In this document: piece by piece, positions 34,601 through 45,072 of the stretch | Position numbering within the stretch: the first letter of the stretch is position 1 | Layout: the number at the start of each line of letters is the position of its first letter | Origin: Isochrysis galbana | Lineage: Eukaryota > Haptophyta > Isochrysidales > Isochrysidaceae | Length of the DNA stretch: 64,000 nt | Assembly (NCBI GenBank): GCA_018136815.1 | Contig: CM030933.1 | Location: forward strand, 1,869,524 to 1,933,523 | Reading direction: 5' to 3' | Position numbers and translations under genes: made by a program | The notes under the pieces: model-generated | What the model was told of the DNA's origin: nothing | Databases searched by the model: none | What the model saw: only the letters and a program-made list of their open reading frames with translations

Positions 34601-35546
34601 GTGTATGCCGCATGCGATGCCCAAGATCAGGTCGCTGCGGCCGCGGAGTGAGAGTGCCGAGCCAAGGAACATATTCTCAAAATTAGTCACACTAGCCACG
34701 TTCCATGTGCTGAGGTCGTGGGAGAACGCGGAGGCGCCTCTGAACATAGAGCGCATCGTGAGGACTCGAGAGATGTTGAGATGAGAGAGGGGCTGGTTGA
34801 AGGCGGACGCGCCGTGGAACATGCCCGACAGATCGGTCGCTGCTGAGGTCTCAAAGTCTAAAGGTGAGTTGAAGGACGATGCGCCCCTGAACATGTCGCG
34901 CATGCTGGTAGCAGCGGCGGTGTCGCGACATCCGTCCTTGTCCACCTCACCCCAGCCCTTTGGAGCCCTGCTCACTGAATGAATCTCAGGTGCACAGATC
35001 GGCTTCGCTGCCGCGGTTGCTGCGGCCAAGATGAAGTAGAGTATCAGATAGCGGTGACAGCGCGCTCTTCGTTGGCTCCAATGGGCCAAGGAGCGGAGCC
35101 AAGTGAGATGCTCGATCTCAGGCTGTACTACCCGGTTCTCAAGCGCCTCTCCCCGTGCGCAGCGCCCTTGCGGCTGCGCATGTTCCTCCAATCTCCTGGT
35201 CTGCGTGGGTTGCCGCAGTCTCTCGACAGGTGGAGTCTCTCCAACCTCTGTCTCCTCGCTCTTCTGTCGCTCTCGAGGCGGCGACGTCCCTTTTGCCCAC
35301 CCCGCAGCCCGTTCCCTCACGCACCCGCCTCGAGGGCCTTCTCGTCCGCATCTCCCGTGTGGCCCTCCCGGCGTGAGAGGAGGAGGGAGGGGGAGGCGGG
35401 GCGGCATGGCCAGCGGCAGCCGGTTCGCTCTTCTCGAGCGGGGGCGTGAGGGAAGGGGCCGCGGGGTGGGCAGAGGGGAACTCGCCGTTTCGAGAGATGT
35501 GAGAGCCGTGTAACGAAGAAACAGCGGCTGGAGGCCCCTCCCCCCC

Positions 35547-35582
<36 letters not shown>

Positions 35583-35592
35583 CTCTCCCTCC

Positions 35593-35623
<31 letters not shown>

Positions 35624-35641
35624 CTCCTTTCCCGTATACAT
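34601..35641 (-). CDS. BspA-like (DUF285) surface protein, 3' end in gap
   Basis: The recognisable part (34601-35060) begins with a hydrophobic secretion signal, RYLILYFILAAATAAAKPIC, followed by four ~25-residue repeats of the form MFxGASxFNxPLxxxxxSxVTxL (MFRGASSFNSPLDF, MFHGASAFNQPLSH, MFRGASAFSHDLST, MFLGS). This is the BspA-type leucine-rich repeat (DUF285) found on surfaces of many algae and bacteria. The frame upstream of the signal has no suitably placed Met, and its first residues are translated GA repeat, so the real first exon is not identified and 35641 is only the open-frame limit. The C terminus is lost in the gap. Confidence 0.65.
35552..35622. repeat. (CT)n tract
   Basis: An imperfect CT microsatellite at the 5' side of the BspA-like frame (GA on its coding strand). 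Confidence 0.85.
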
Positions 35642-35739
35642 AAACAGGTAGATATCTTCAAAAACTAGAGTACGCCCTGCTCTCTCCCTCTTGCTCGACA
35701 GTTTCCCAAACTCAGTCTTCTTGCGCCCGTTCTCCTTGT

Positions 35740-36824
35740 AAACGAGAATGCCTCCACCCCTCTCCTCTTCTCTCCCCTCTCCTCCTTCTTTTTCTCTTCT
35801 TCTCTCCTTCTATCTTGCTCACCTCGCTCGCTCCTCGCTCCTCTCCTCTCCTTCTGTGACCCGAACTCCTCTCTCTCTCTCTCCCGCGAACATATCAAGT
35901 CTCTCGATCTTCTCTTCTGTGGGGGGGGGGGGGGGGGAGGAGACCCGACGCCGCGGCAGACACAGAGAGAGGCAGCGGGAGAGAGAGAGAGAGCGAGAGA
36001 GGGGGAGAGGGAGAGAGGGAGAGGGAGAGAGGGAGAGGGAGAGAGAGAGGGGGGGGGGGGGAGAGGGAGAGAGAAAAGAGGGAGAGAGTAGAGAAGAGAG
36101 AGAGAGGAGCGTCGCTCCCTCTCTCTCTCCCCCCCCTCCCTCTCTTCTCTACTCTCTCCCTCTACGCTCCTCTCTCTCTCTCCCCCCCTCCCTCTCTTCT
36201 CTACTCTCTCCCTCTACGCTCCTCTCTCTCTCTCTCCCCCCCTCCCTCTCTTCTCTACTCTCTCCCTCTCTCTCCCCCCCTCTCTCTCTCCCCCTCTCTC
36301 GCTCAGAGTCCTGGAAGAGAAGGAATGGGCGCGTGGCTCCTTCGGGCGCCTTTGCAACCCCTTCCGCTGTTCCCCACTCTCTGCGGAGAAGAGAAGAGAG
36401 ACACGGGGCGCTCGCTTCTTCTCCTTCTTTGGGAGAGAGGGGGGGGGGGGGACGGGCCCCGACGGGTGGGAGATCCAGATCTCCCCGCCTTCGCCGCCGC
36501 CTTCGGGTGGGGGGGGGGGGGAACGGGGGGGGGGGGGAACGGGGGGAGACGCGGGGGGGGGGGGCGAGGCGGGCGGGGCGCGCGGGAAAGTTGGGGAGAT
36601 TCTCGCGGGTCCGTGTGGGCTCTGCGCGCGGGGGGGGCGCGGGGGGGAGCGCCGGGGCGCGGGGGGGGGGACGGGCGGAGGTCTTCGAAGGGAGAAGAAG
36701 GCGGGAGATGTGCAGCTCCCCCCCCCCCCCCCCCCCCCCCTTCTCCCCGCTCCCCCCTCTCCCCCCCTCCGACCTCCTCCCGCCCCCTGGAAACGTCGTT
36801 CGGGCCCTCATCTCTCCCGTCTCC
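35740..36824. repeat. Purine/pyrimidine-rich upstream region with 63-bp tandem repeat
   Basis: GA-rich (about 35960-36110) followed by CT-rich sequence. From about 36118 to 36290 a ~62-bp unit (CCTCCCTCTCTTCTCTACTC plus CTCCCTCTACGCTCCTCTCT and a C-run) is repeated nearly three times. Long G and C runs follow (36430-36750). It lies between divergent genes and probably includes their promoters. The frame is open throughout but the translation is low complexity. Confidence 0.75.
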
Positions 36825-39800
36825 ATGCCTTCTTCTCTCCTCGCCTTCTTCGGCGCGCGCGTCGCGGGTGTGATGGTGCACGAGTTGGCGCACGCCGCCT
36901 CCGCGCGCGCCCTCGGTCTCCACGCAACCGTGCGCCTCGGCCGCTGGCCTCTCCTCTGCGGCTCCTCCACCTCGGTGCCCGCCGCCTCTCTCTCGGCCGC
37001 CGCGCTTATCCGCCACGCGGGCTGGGTCTTCAGCCTGCTGCTGGCGGCCGCTGCGACGATGGCGTGGCTCGCAGGTCTCGCTGCCGCACCTCTCCTCGCG
37101 GCTCTCTGGACCGTCGCACTCGACGCCATCAGCTCCGACGCGATTGGCTGGGTGCCGGCGACAACGCAGAGCGCCTCCGCCGCCACCACCTTCTTCTGTG
37201 GCAACTTCGGGCTGCTCCTGCTCGAGGCGGAGCACTCGAAGAGGGCCAAGGACATCCTGGCCAAGATGATTCGTGTCACGATGATGCGCGGCGCTCAGTC
37301 CGCCGGCATCGCCTCTTACCGCAGCGTGGGCACTCAGATGCTCGGCTCGCGCTTCCGTGTCGTCAACGGCAAGCGCACCGACCTCTGCGACAAGCTCATG
37401 AAGAAGTGCGGCAACCTGCTCGCGCCGACGAGCATCCGCGCACCGCAGTTCTTCCAGGGCCACACGCGCTTCGCCACGACCTCAATCGCCGCGCTCCCCG
37501 GCTGTCACCCTCACCAGTGGGTGCCACGTCGCCAAGCGAGCGTCTGGTCCGAGCAGCCATCTGGCCAGTGGCTCCTCGATCCGGCGGCCAGCCTCGAGAC
37601 GTTCATCACGCACAACGGTGACCTCGACTTCTTTGAGGTCCACGGGGTCGTGTACCCTCTCGGGGATCTCCAGAAGCTGCTCGCCGCGCTCCTCCATGCG
37701 CCATGCACTGCTGACGTCGACTCGATGTGCGTCGCAGGCCTGCTCGATCTACTCCGCACCGCCGGGATGTGGCACGCGTCAGCGCGCCACGGCTACCTTT
37801 ACGGCGGGCTCAAAGACGAGGGCGATCTAGCGAGTCAGCTCACACGCCTGTGGTCGGCCGCGACGTTGGCCGCTGTCGCCGAGTCGTTCGAGGCGACGTG
37901 GTGCGAAGTTCTGGTCAAGCGCAACCTGTGGCGGGATGGGAAGGTCGTCGCCCCTCGCGTCGCCACCGACGTCGAGGCGGCCAGCGACGTGCGCTCGGCG
38001 ATGCTTGAGGCCATGCTGAGCGGCAAGGGGAGGGATCGTCTTAAAGCGACGCCCCACGGCCTGCAAGACGATGCGCTGACTGCATTTGTCGGCGCAGCGA
38101 TCGACGCCTTCTTCTATCAGGATCTTGTCACAGCAGCCCGGCAGCTGCTCGGTGGCGCCGTCGGCTCGTTCGGCCTCTGCCTCTCTTGCTCGATCGATGG
38201 CGCGCGCGAGCTGATCATCGGTGCTCGCGGGCAGACCATGAGCATCGCGTTCTACCCGCTCATCGGCGCCATCGCGTGGGGCTCGGAGTCCGCCGCCACC
38301 AAGGCGGGCATGGACTTCAGCAAGCTCCCCGAGGGCGTCTCCGACCCGGCTGGTCTCCTCGAGGGGTTCCGCCTCGACCTGGACGACCTCAACGGCGAGC
38401 TTGTGCGCCTCTCGTGGGGAGATGAGCCACTTGGCGACGCCCCTGCCAAGACCACGGCCGGCCTGGCCGACGACCCGTACGCCCTCACCGTCGCCTACGC
38501 GCACACCTGGTGCGCGGCGTCCCGTGGAGCGGAGATCATGCGCTACGGCGAGCGTGGCCGCGTGTGGGCCTCCTCTTTCATCGACGGCCAAAGCTCCGGC
38601 CGGAGGGTGATTGGGCGCGTCCTGCGCCTTGGCCGCGACAACCCTCTGGTTGCGCCCATCCCTGCGCTCGGCGTGCCCGATCCCGTCGGCAAGGACATCG
38701 CCGACATCCCATCCGTCCTGCGGAAGATACAAGAAGACTGGGCCAGACCATCGGAGTCGCTCAACCGGCTCACCGCGTACACCTTCTTCAAGCTGCTGCG
38801 CAAGCGGATCGAGGACCACCACAGCCACCTGCACGACGGCTCCGTCGACGTTCTGCTCACCGGGTGCGAGGTGTCGCTCTGGATCGCGGAGCAGTTCGCG
38901 TCCGACCTGCACAACGCCTTCCCAAAGCTCAAGATCGTGTGCCTCTCAGCAAACAAGCTGCTCGCCCAGTTGGGGCAAGCGTTCCCCATCCCCAACACGG
39001 GCTTCGCCTTCAACGAGGACTCATACGACTTCACGAACACACTCGGCCTGCTCATCTCGCACTCGGGAGGGACTTTCGGCACGCTGAACGTTGCAAACCT
39101 GCTCAAGGGCTTCACGCCTCATCTCTTTGTCGTCTCCTCCGAGTGGGACACACAGGTGGCCCGCGCGGTGCGCGGTGGCAAGGCCAGCAATGCAGGTCCC
39201 GATGGCATCCATGGCGTACGCAGCTACGTCTTCACCACCTTCTGTGGATGCCGGCCAGCCGAGCCCGTCTCTCTGACCGCAGCGGCGACACACCAGGTGC
39301 TCACGCAGCTGTTGCTCTACGTTATGTACTGTTCGAAGGTGTACCTCTCGCACCTCACCAACCCGTGCGGAGCCAAGTTCGCGATCGAGGAGGTCCGCGA
39401 GCTTGAGGGACTGAACCACGGAACGCTGGGCGTCGTCGAGGTGATCGTCGGCGAGCCGCCACGCTCGGGCTCCAAGAAGCTTGCGCAGTCCACCATCCGC
39501 GCTGAGCTGCTCCGGCAGGGCGACCGCTGGGCGGCGCACATCCTGGAAGGCCCCGTCGCGTGGGTGCTTAGTGCGCTCTACATCCTCGTCACTGTGACAG
39601 CGGGCTACACGCCCGTCAGCCTGGTCGCGGCCGGTATCACCTTCGGTGCCACCGGCGTGTGGACCATCCCCGCGGCCGCCAAGTACCCGATAGGCGTCGT
39701 TGACTCGGTCATCTACATGTTCCTACCATGGTGGACCACCGTGCTCCTGCGCCTTGTGCAGGGCCGCCCTTGGCTCCACCGGGTCGCCGGGCGCTCGCTC

Positions 39801-40964
39801 CTCATTGGCGATATCCCATGGGTGGCTCAGTCGCTCGAGGCGTTCGTGTCCAAGTGCTTCGCACTCTCGTACTCCATCTCGACCGTCTCCGTCTCATCGG
39901 GCAACCCTGCCGATCACCTCGTCCATCGCCACACGCATCGGGTCGTGCGCGGCGCGCTCCTCGCCGTGGGCCGGCCCGACGGCCGCCTCAACGCGCTGAC
40001 CGCCTCCGAAGCTGCCTGCTGCCTGTCCGTCAGCCAGGCGTCGTCCATCCAAAACTTTGGCGTCACGTGCGAGTCCTTCACGCTAGGCCACAACCCGCAC
40101 AAGCTCGGCCTTTCGCAGAACGCAGCCTTTCTGCCGACCTCGCGCAAGCCCTTCATCTCGGAGTACTCGCTCGAGCTCGCCGCCGCTCGCAGACGCGAGA
40201 CGTTAGAAACGGGTATGTCGGTCTCCACCGTAATGGGCAGGCTGAGCAACATCGACGTTGACATCTTCGACGGCCTGGATCTGCCTCCGAGTCCGCCGCT
40301 GGACCCGACGAGGCCTTTTGAGTCGATTCCACCTCTCGTGGACGACTTGCCAGCGGACAAGACGGCCCTCGAGCCCTTCGTCGGCGCGTGGATGTCGAAT
40401 GACGACGAGTTATGCAAGCTGCCCGTCTCGCAACTGATGGTGCGCCAGTCCTCGCTCCAGGAGCTGTACGAGGGACGAGTCGCCTCGCTCGAGCGCTTCA
40501 TCGGCTTCCTCGTGCTCTTTCACCGAATGGCCAAGAGGGTCGAGGAGTGGTGGAGCGCTTTCTCACTCGGCTTCTTCACGTATGACATCTCGCGCTCCCA
40601 CTCGATCATGCGGATCGCGACGACAGCTTCCCCTGTCTCCGGGGCGGAGGTGCGACAGAAGATGCTCGAGATTGCGCACGAAACGCGCCGAAACGAGGCC
40701 ATCATCAAGCTGCAGCGGCGGATGCGCAAGAGGTTGTACGCGCTTGCGTCCGAGCACATCACTTCCCTCCTTGCCAAGCGCGTTGCATCTTCAGCGCGCT
40801 TGATGAACGCCTCCTCTTCCGCCTCGACTTCCATAACGACTTCCGAGGCCCACGGCAAGTATTCGAGAGACTCCGACGAGGAGGTGCGTAGCAATCCTCG
40901 CAACTCGGCGGACCTTGAAGAAGTCTCACCTAAGCTGAACCGGCGCTACTCGGGCAACATTTGA
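36825..40964 (+). CDS. M50-like metalloprotease / class II glutamine amidotransferase / SIS fusion
   Basis: The predicted protein is 1379 residues from the Met at 36825, the first after ~1 kb of low-complexity sequence. Residues 1-120 are hydrophobic with HELAH at 19-23 (zinc motif HExxH) and ALDAISSD around 98-105, a possible third zinc ligand as in M50 site-2-protease-like enzymes. Residue 125 begins CGNFG, the counterpart of the MCGIxG start of class II amidotransferases, followed by RGAQSAGIAS, GHTRFAT (212-218), HPHQW (228-232) and HNGD (263-266). Cys, Arg, Asn and Gly of the active site are present. A SIS sugar-phosphate domain (about 660-800, with LLISHSGGTFGTL) follows, as in GlmS. 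Then come two membrane segments (about 911-980), and near the end an IQ-like motif (IIKLQRRMRKRLY). Substrate unknown. The order M50-GATase-SIS-membrane is not one I know. Confidence 0.8.
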   Translation: MPSSLLAFFGARVAGVMVHELAHAASARALGLHATVRLGRWPLLCGSSTSVPAASLSAAALIRHAGWVFSLLLAAAATMAWLAGLAAAPLLAALWTVALDAISSDAIGWVPATTQSASAATTFFCGNFGLLLLEAEHSKRAKDILAKMIRVTMMRGAQSAGIASYRSVGTQMLGSRFRVVNGKRTDLCDKLMKKCGNLLAPTSIRAPQFFQGHTRFATTSIAALPGCHPHQWVPRRQASVWSEQPSGQWLLDPAASLETFITHNGDLDFFEVHGVVYPLGDLQKLLAALLHAPCTADVDSMCVAGLLDLLRTAGMWHASARHGYLYGGLKDEGDLASQLTRLWSAATLAAVAESFEATWCEVLVKRNLWRDGKVVAPRVATDVEAASDVRSAMLEAMLSGKGRDRLKATPHGLQDDALTAFVGAAIDAFFYQDLVTAARQLLGGAVGSFGLCLSCSIDGARELIIGARGQTMSIAFYPLIGAIAWGSESAATKAGMDFSKLPEGVSDPAGLLEGFRLDLDDLNGELVRLSWGDEPLGDAPAKTTAGLADDPYALTVAYAHTWCAASRGAEIMRYGERGRVWASSFIDGQSSGRRVIGRVLRLGRDNPLVAPIPALGVPDPVGKDIADIPSVLRKIQEDWARPSESLNRLTAYTFFKLLRKRIEDHHSHLHDGSVDVLLTGCEVSLWIAEQFASDLHNAFPKLKIVCLSANKLLAQLGQAFPIPNTGFAFNEDSYDFTNTLGLLISHSGGTFGTLNVANLLKGFTPHLFVVSSEWDTQVARAVRGGKASNAGPDGIHGVRSYVFTTFCGCRPAEPVSLTAAATHQVLTQLLLYVMYCSKVYLSHLTNPCGAKFAIEEVRELEGLNHGTLGVVEVIVGEPPRSGSKKLAQSTIRAELLRQGDRWAAHILEGPVAWVLSALYILVTVTAGYTPVSLVAAGITFGATGVWTIPAAAKYPIGVVDSVIYMFLPWWTTVLLRLVQGRPWLHRVAGRSLLIGDIPWVAQSLEAFVSKCFALSYSISTVSVSSGNPADHLVHRHTHRVVRGALLAVGRPDGRLNALTASEAACCLSVSQASSIQNFGVTCESFTLGHNPHKLGLSQNAAFLPTSRKPFISEYSLELAAARRRETLETGMSVSTVMGRLSNIDVDIFDGLDLPPSPPLDPTRPFESIPPLVDDLPADKTALEPFVGAWMSNDDELCKLPVSQLMVRQSSLQELYEGRVASLERFIGFLVLFHRMAKRVEEWWSAFSLGFFTYDISRSHSIMRIATTASPVSGAEVRQKMLEIAHETRRNEAIIKLQRRMRKRLYALASEHITSLLAKRVASSARLMNASSSASTSITTSEAHGKYSRDSDEEVRSNPRNSADLEEVSPKLNRRYSGNI

Positions 40965-41860
40965 GTAATAGCTTCGTGTGCCACCGCTCGCAGCACCGCA
41001 CAGGTCATCCCTCATGTGTGCTCCATGAGGGAGTGAAAGAAGGAGGCGGGGGGGGGGGGGGGGGTCGTAGATTCTTGCGGTGGGAGGAAGAGGGCCGGCG
41101 GACCCCTCGTTCCTCCGAATTTGCCACAGTCAGGGATAGTTTTCGATTGATCACAACTAAAGGTATACGTAGCTCGCCAATGGCGGGGCACGAGCCCCGA
41201 GTGGACTTTGTCACCAACGAGCTAAGCACGCTTACGGTAGACAGAAATACAAGTGGGGTTCAATGGGGAACTCGCGCCGCCGCCATCGCAAACACCCTTT
41301 GGGTGGGCCTACTCAATAAACCTCACGCAGCATTTCCCCCCCTCTGCTGAAGAGGCCGGACCGCTGGCGAGTTGAATATGAAAACTCCGCCCCGCCAATC
41401 GAGGAATGTCTTCCTCAAGGCGCCTGAGGAGCTCGAGTGCCCATAGCAAGCCCCTCGAAAGTCGGTATCTCTCCAGCGGTATGATTTGCTGAAGTCTTCT
41501 TTCAGATTGATGGAAATCTCCCGGGCATCTCGGCAAGAGCACAGTGGGAGATCTGGTACCAAAAAGTGACAATAAGGGCTCGCTGCAGCGGCTATCTCCC
41601 CGGGTGCCGGGGACTTACCCGCTGCAACAGCCGCGGAGGCCCGCTGCGCGCCGCTCCCCTTCCCCCCCCTTCCCCCACTCCTCTCTAGCAGCCCAGCTTG
41701 CCACAGGGGTGTACTCACGCGGCCAACACCAAAGGTAAGCTCCCCCCACGCTGCCTGCCGCGATGTGCCCCTTCACGCTCGCCGCGCGCTCGCCTCCAGG
41801 TCGTTCTCGCACTCCCCTACCTCTACCTCTCTGGACCCCACTCCCGAGACCAATGTGGAG
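40965..41860. other. Intergenic with a LINE-family 5' end
   Basis: From about 41155 the sequence resembles the 5' half of the nested element at 45073: AACTAAAGGTATACGTAG, then ATGGCGGGGCACGAG, then CCATCGCA-ACACCC-TGGGTGGGCCT near 41282-41310. Two minus-strand frames (41309-41572 and 41323-41718) are open but not recognisable. A G-run lies at 41048-41063. The last ~60 bp before 41860 may be the left part of the hAT transposase remnant. Confidence 0.4.
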
Positions 41861-42242
41861 CCCAGATGGGACAATAGGCTTCTAATAGGTTCTATTAAGA
41901 GGTCAAGAGGCCTACCAGACCTGTTACCTGTTAATAGGTAATAGGTAAAAAAAAACCTTTCAATATTCTCGCCTCGCGCGTGGCTATAGGCCCATACTAT
42001 AGGTACCGCTATCGTAGCCACGCCCAAATCATCTCGGATCCCTACCTCTCCCTAGTAACTTAGCTCAGAAGTCAGAAGCCAATCATATTCATAATATACA
42101 TCACATACTCATACATCTATAATATTAGTAAAATGCGTTTTATTTTGACCTGTTACGGACCTATTGCGACCTGTCAATAGGTCCTCTTAATAGGAATAGT
42201 CCCCCGAAACCTGTTGACCTTTTACCTGTTGTCCCATCCGGG
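41861..42242. mobile_element. hAT-type MITE with 8-bp TSD
   Basis: The 382-bp element has terminal inverted repeats CCCAGATGGGACAA (41861-41874) and TTGTCCCATCCGGG (42229-42242), one mismatch in 14. It is flanked by the 8-bp direct duplication ATGTGGAG (41853-41860 and 42243-42250). An 8-bp duplication is the mark of hAT transposition. Subterminal AATAGG/CCTATT repeats are frequent, as is usual for hAT transposase binding. No coding capacity. Inside it, at 41949-42030, is a scrap with a run of A followed by sequence like the reverse of a LINE 3' end. Confidence 0.88.
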
Positions 42243-42649
42243 ATGTGGAGGAGCCCGCGGAGGCGGTCGAGGACGAAGCTGCGTGTGGCAACTCGCAGGA
42301 CCTCACCAAGAAGCGCAAGGTGTCGCTTGGAGGTCTGCTCGCCTCTCGTGCCAAGAAGATCGTGCAGCAACCGTTATCGATGGTGATGGAGGTCGACGAG
42401 CTCGACGCTTATCTCGAGGACGCCGAGGAGCCCGACATAGAGGTAGATGTATTGGCTTGGTGGCGGGCCAAGGAGAGCAAATGGCCCGCGTTGGCAAAGA
42501 TGGTCAAGCAATACTTCGCGGCACCAGCCTCGTCAGCCGGCATAGAGCGTGTCTTTTCTGCAGCCGGGAAGATGCATGGGGACCTGCAGAAGTCCGCCAA
42601 GGACTCCACTCTGGAGCATTCGTTGTTCGCCTCGTTCAATACTGACTAA
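42243..42649 (+). pseudogene. hAT transposase C-terminal dimerisation region, interrupted
   Basis: The frame ends with VLAWWRAKESKWPALAKMVK, then FAAPASSAGIERVFSAAGKM, the classic hAT C-terminal (Dimer_Tnp_hAT) signature in which WW and SxxxERxFS contribute to oligomer assembly. About 134 residues remain, with a nuclear-signal-like TKKRKVS near the start. There is no ATG in frame at the left edge; the frame is cut by the MITE at 41861-42242. The catalytic DDE part is not found upstream in recognisable form. Confidence 0.8.
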
Positions 42650-43033
42650 GGCTGAGTAGTTGTACACTTAGTAGTCCCATTGTGATGAGTGTGTATTAGT
42701 GTATTAGTGTGCAATGTGCAATGTGCAATGATACATTGATTGAGAAAGATGCTAGATGCTAGCGAGCAAGAGGAGGAGGAGGGAGGCAAGGAGGAGGGAG
42801 GCGGGGAGGGGGAGGCGAGAGCACGTGAGCGCGCACAGGACAGGCTAGCGGGCCGTTGCCGTTGCGCCTCGGGTGCTGAACAAGTAGTAGTTAACTCTTA
42901 ACTCAGTTAACTGGCCTTCGGGCGCAGCGCCAGGCAGTTAGTAACTACGTGGCGCCACTCTAGGGGCAGTTAGTGGCAGTTAACTAAGTTACCTAGGTAA
43001 CTGCCTTACCTAGGCCCTAGCCTTGCCCCCACG
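42650..43033. other. Intergenic with GTTAACTG palindromes
   Basis: A cluster of short inverted motifs (TTAACTCAGTTAACTG, CAGTTAGTAACTACG, AGTTACCTAGGTAACTG) at 42890-43010 may be the end of a small TIR element; its limits could not be set. Confidence 0.3.
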
Positions 43034-43995
43034 CTAAGATCCTAATCTGGTCTCGCAGGCAAGGAGGCCTAATGGGAGGGAGAGGAGCAACTCCTCAGAG
43101 AGGAGCTGTGGGGAAGGAGATGTCTGAGTGGGGGCGCTATACCCTTGCGCTAGGCATGGGCAGCGACGCCGCCTCAAGACATATCCTCCCTCTTGTCTTG
43201 AGTCGAATTGTTTGGTGCTTGAAACAGAGGGCGAGGGGGGTTGTGCTTCTTGTGTTGGTTGTAGTTGCAAGAGGAAGTGGGAGAGGGAGTGAAGTGTTGG
43301 AAGAGGAAGAGGGCCCAAGGCAGGGCACTGAGTTGTAGGTGATTGTGGCCCACAAGAGTGGGGTGAAAACGAAAACGAGAAGTGTATCAGCATGGGTCTT
43401 GAGTTGAAATTTTTGGTGCTTTGAACAGAGGGCAAGGGGGTTCGTGCTGTTTGGTTTGGTTGTAGAGGGAAGGGGGAGTGGGAGAGGGAGTCAAGTGTTG
43501 AAGGAGTCCCCAAGGCAGGGCACTGAGTTGTAGATTCTTGTGGCCCAAAGGAGTGGGGTGAAAACGAGAAGTGAGTCAACATGGGAAACAGAGGCTTAGG
43601 GTGCTCTCCGTAGGAGATTGATGGTTGTGAAGTGCCCTCCCATGTTGGGTGCACAGATGGTAGAGGTTTCCACCATGGGGAGGGCAGCTGAGCTGCCCTC
43701 CCACATGAGGTGCTCTTGGGGTGGGGGGGTTTCCCACTGTTGGAGGGGGTCTCCAAGACCCCCTGCATGCTACGCAGAGCCATGGTGGCAACCTGTTCGG
43801 TGCCAGTGCTCGCCACCCCGCGCGCGCTTGCGCGGGTGTGGTTTGGATGGGCTGGATGGGCTTTGAGAGGGCTTTCTGACGAGCCGCCTCGGGCGGCATG
43901 GGGCGTCCCAGGTGGGGCGCGGTGGCGAGGGTCGCCTGGGGCTCGGGAGCGGTCGCGGCACGCTCCATAGGTCAAACTATAACAATAGTTTTTTA
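43034..43995 (-). mobile_element. LINE 5' end and ORF1-like region (minus)
   Basis: Reading on the minus strand from about 43991 there is the hairpin AAACTA-TTGTTA-TAGTTT, then ATGGAGCG a few bases on, the same start as the elements at 44116 and 49596. A 313-residue Pro/Ser-rich frame covers the rest. It contains a ~65-residue internal duplication (THFSFSPHSFGPQ... and IHFSFSFSPHSCGPQ...), corresponding to two ~190-bp tandem copies at about 43190-43590. It lies head to head with the LINE at 44116. Coding status is uncertain. Confidence 0.55.
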
Positions 43996-44139
43996 TTTCT
44001 TGGCGAAGACGTTACGTCAGGTAGCCCCCCCCCCCCCCCGGAGCTTTTATATTGGGCATCGCGCCACGCAAACATGCAGCCCAACCCTTACTAGTAGTTA
44101 AAATGTTAAAAAGCCAACTATCAGTAAACTGATAGGGTC

Positions 44140-45072
44140 ATGGAGCGCGCGCCGCCGCCCTCCCTCGCTGCCGCTGCCCTCGCCGAGATGGACGAAGGCT
44201 TCACTGACACGCCGCTGTCGCCGAAGCGGCCGCGCCAGGACGACCCCCCCAGCCAGGTGGGCACAGGAGCCAGCGGGCCCCGCCCGCACAACGCCGAGAT
44301 CAGAGAGAACACGGCCCACATGCTGATTGACAACATGCTGCACACACAAACCACCACCCACAGCCACACCAGACACAACACACCAGAGGGACGCTCCATC
44401 AGGGAAGGCCCCCGGGCCTGGACCCTACACAGCCGTGGTACCGCCCTCGCGCTCCGGCGCGAGGTGTCGGCCCGGCACCATCATGAGCAAAACCCCAGAG
44501 GGGGAAAGACGTACAACACCACAGGGCCAAACAAGAAGCAGATGTGGACCCCTATGAAGGGGGGCAGGAACAGCACGAGGGACGGAAAGAAGGGAGTGCC
44601 ATCCAGCAAGGCTGAAGGGCGAGCGGACGAACGCGACTCGAACGAGAGAACGCTGTACACAACAAGGGCCCAAGAAGCCCAACACAATAGGCACCAACAC
44701 AAACACAAGCCAACACCAAATACACAGCCCAAAAAACCCTCAAAGAAGGGCGACACCGGCGCGGACTCAACGAGCCCCATGGAACCCGTCGAAACTAGAC
44801 CACACACGGGACTAACCCCACCTCCCACCCCGGCCGCAACGAGCAAACTGACCGATGGCATAACAGGTTCAAGCAAACTCCCGGCGTTCTGGAAACAGGC
44901 GCTACACAACATCCGCGAGCTAGAACTCACTCCCCTGAAAACAAGCAGAGAAGGGATACTCTCGCAACCAATGTGGGGCAGTCCGACACACCCACGCCCC
45001 AACCTCAACCCCACATGGGCGAAACTATGGAACAAACTCGAATGCAACGCCATACATAATGTGTTTAGGGAC
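44140..45072 (+). CDS. LINE ORF, first part (ORF1-like N terminus, then post-RT region)
   Basis: 311 codons, up to NAIHNVFRD. The N terminus has an Ala-rich helix and PLSPKRPRQDD, a likely nuclear signal. From about residue 247 (KLPAFWKQALHNIRELELTP) it matches the post-RT domain of the LINE at 5433-8594 (LPIFWKDALNTFRSLDIQRS). There is no polymerase motif, so the product cannot be a reverse transcriptase; it could act as an RNA-binding ORF1-type protein or be a by-product. The reading resumes, in the same phase, at 45948. Confidence 0.7.

Noticed and set aside
35748-36824. Extending the amidotransferase gene to the first Met at 35748.
   Set aside because: The added 359 residues are translations of GA/CT and G-run repeats; the Met at 36825 is the first before the conserved part.
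36149-37463. Minus-strand frames of 376 and 386 codons opposite the M50/amidotransferase gene.
   Set aside because: Low-complexity Pro/Arg/Gly translations antisense to a gene with clear domains.
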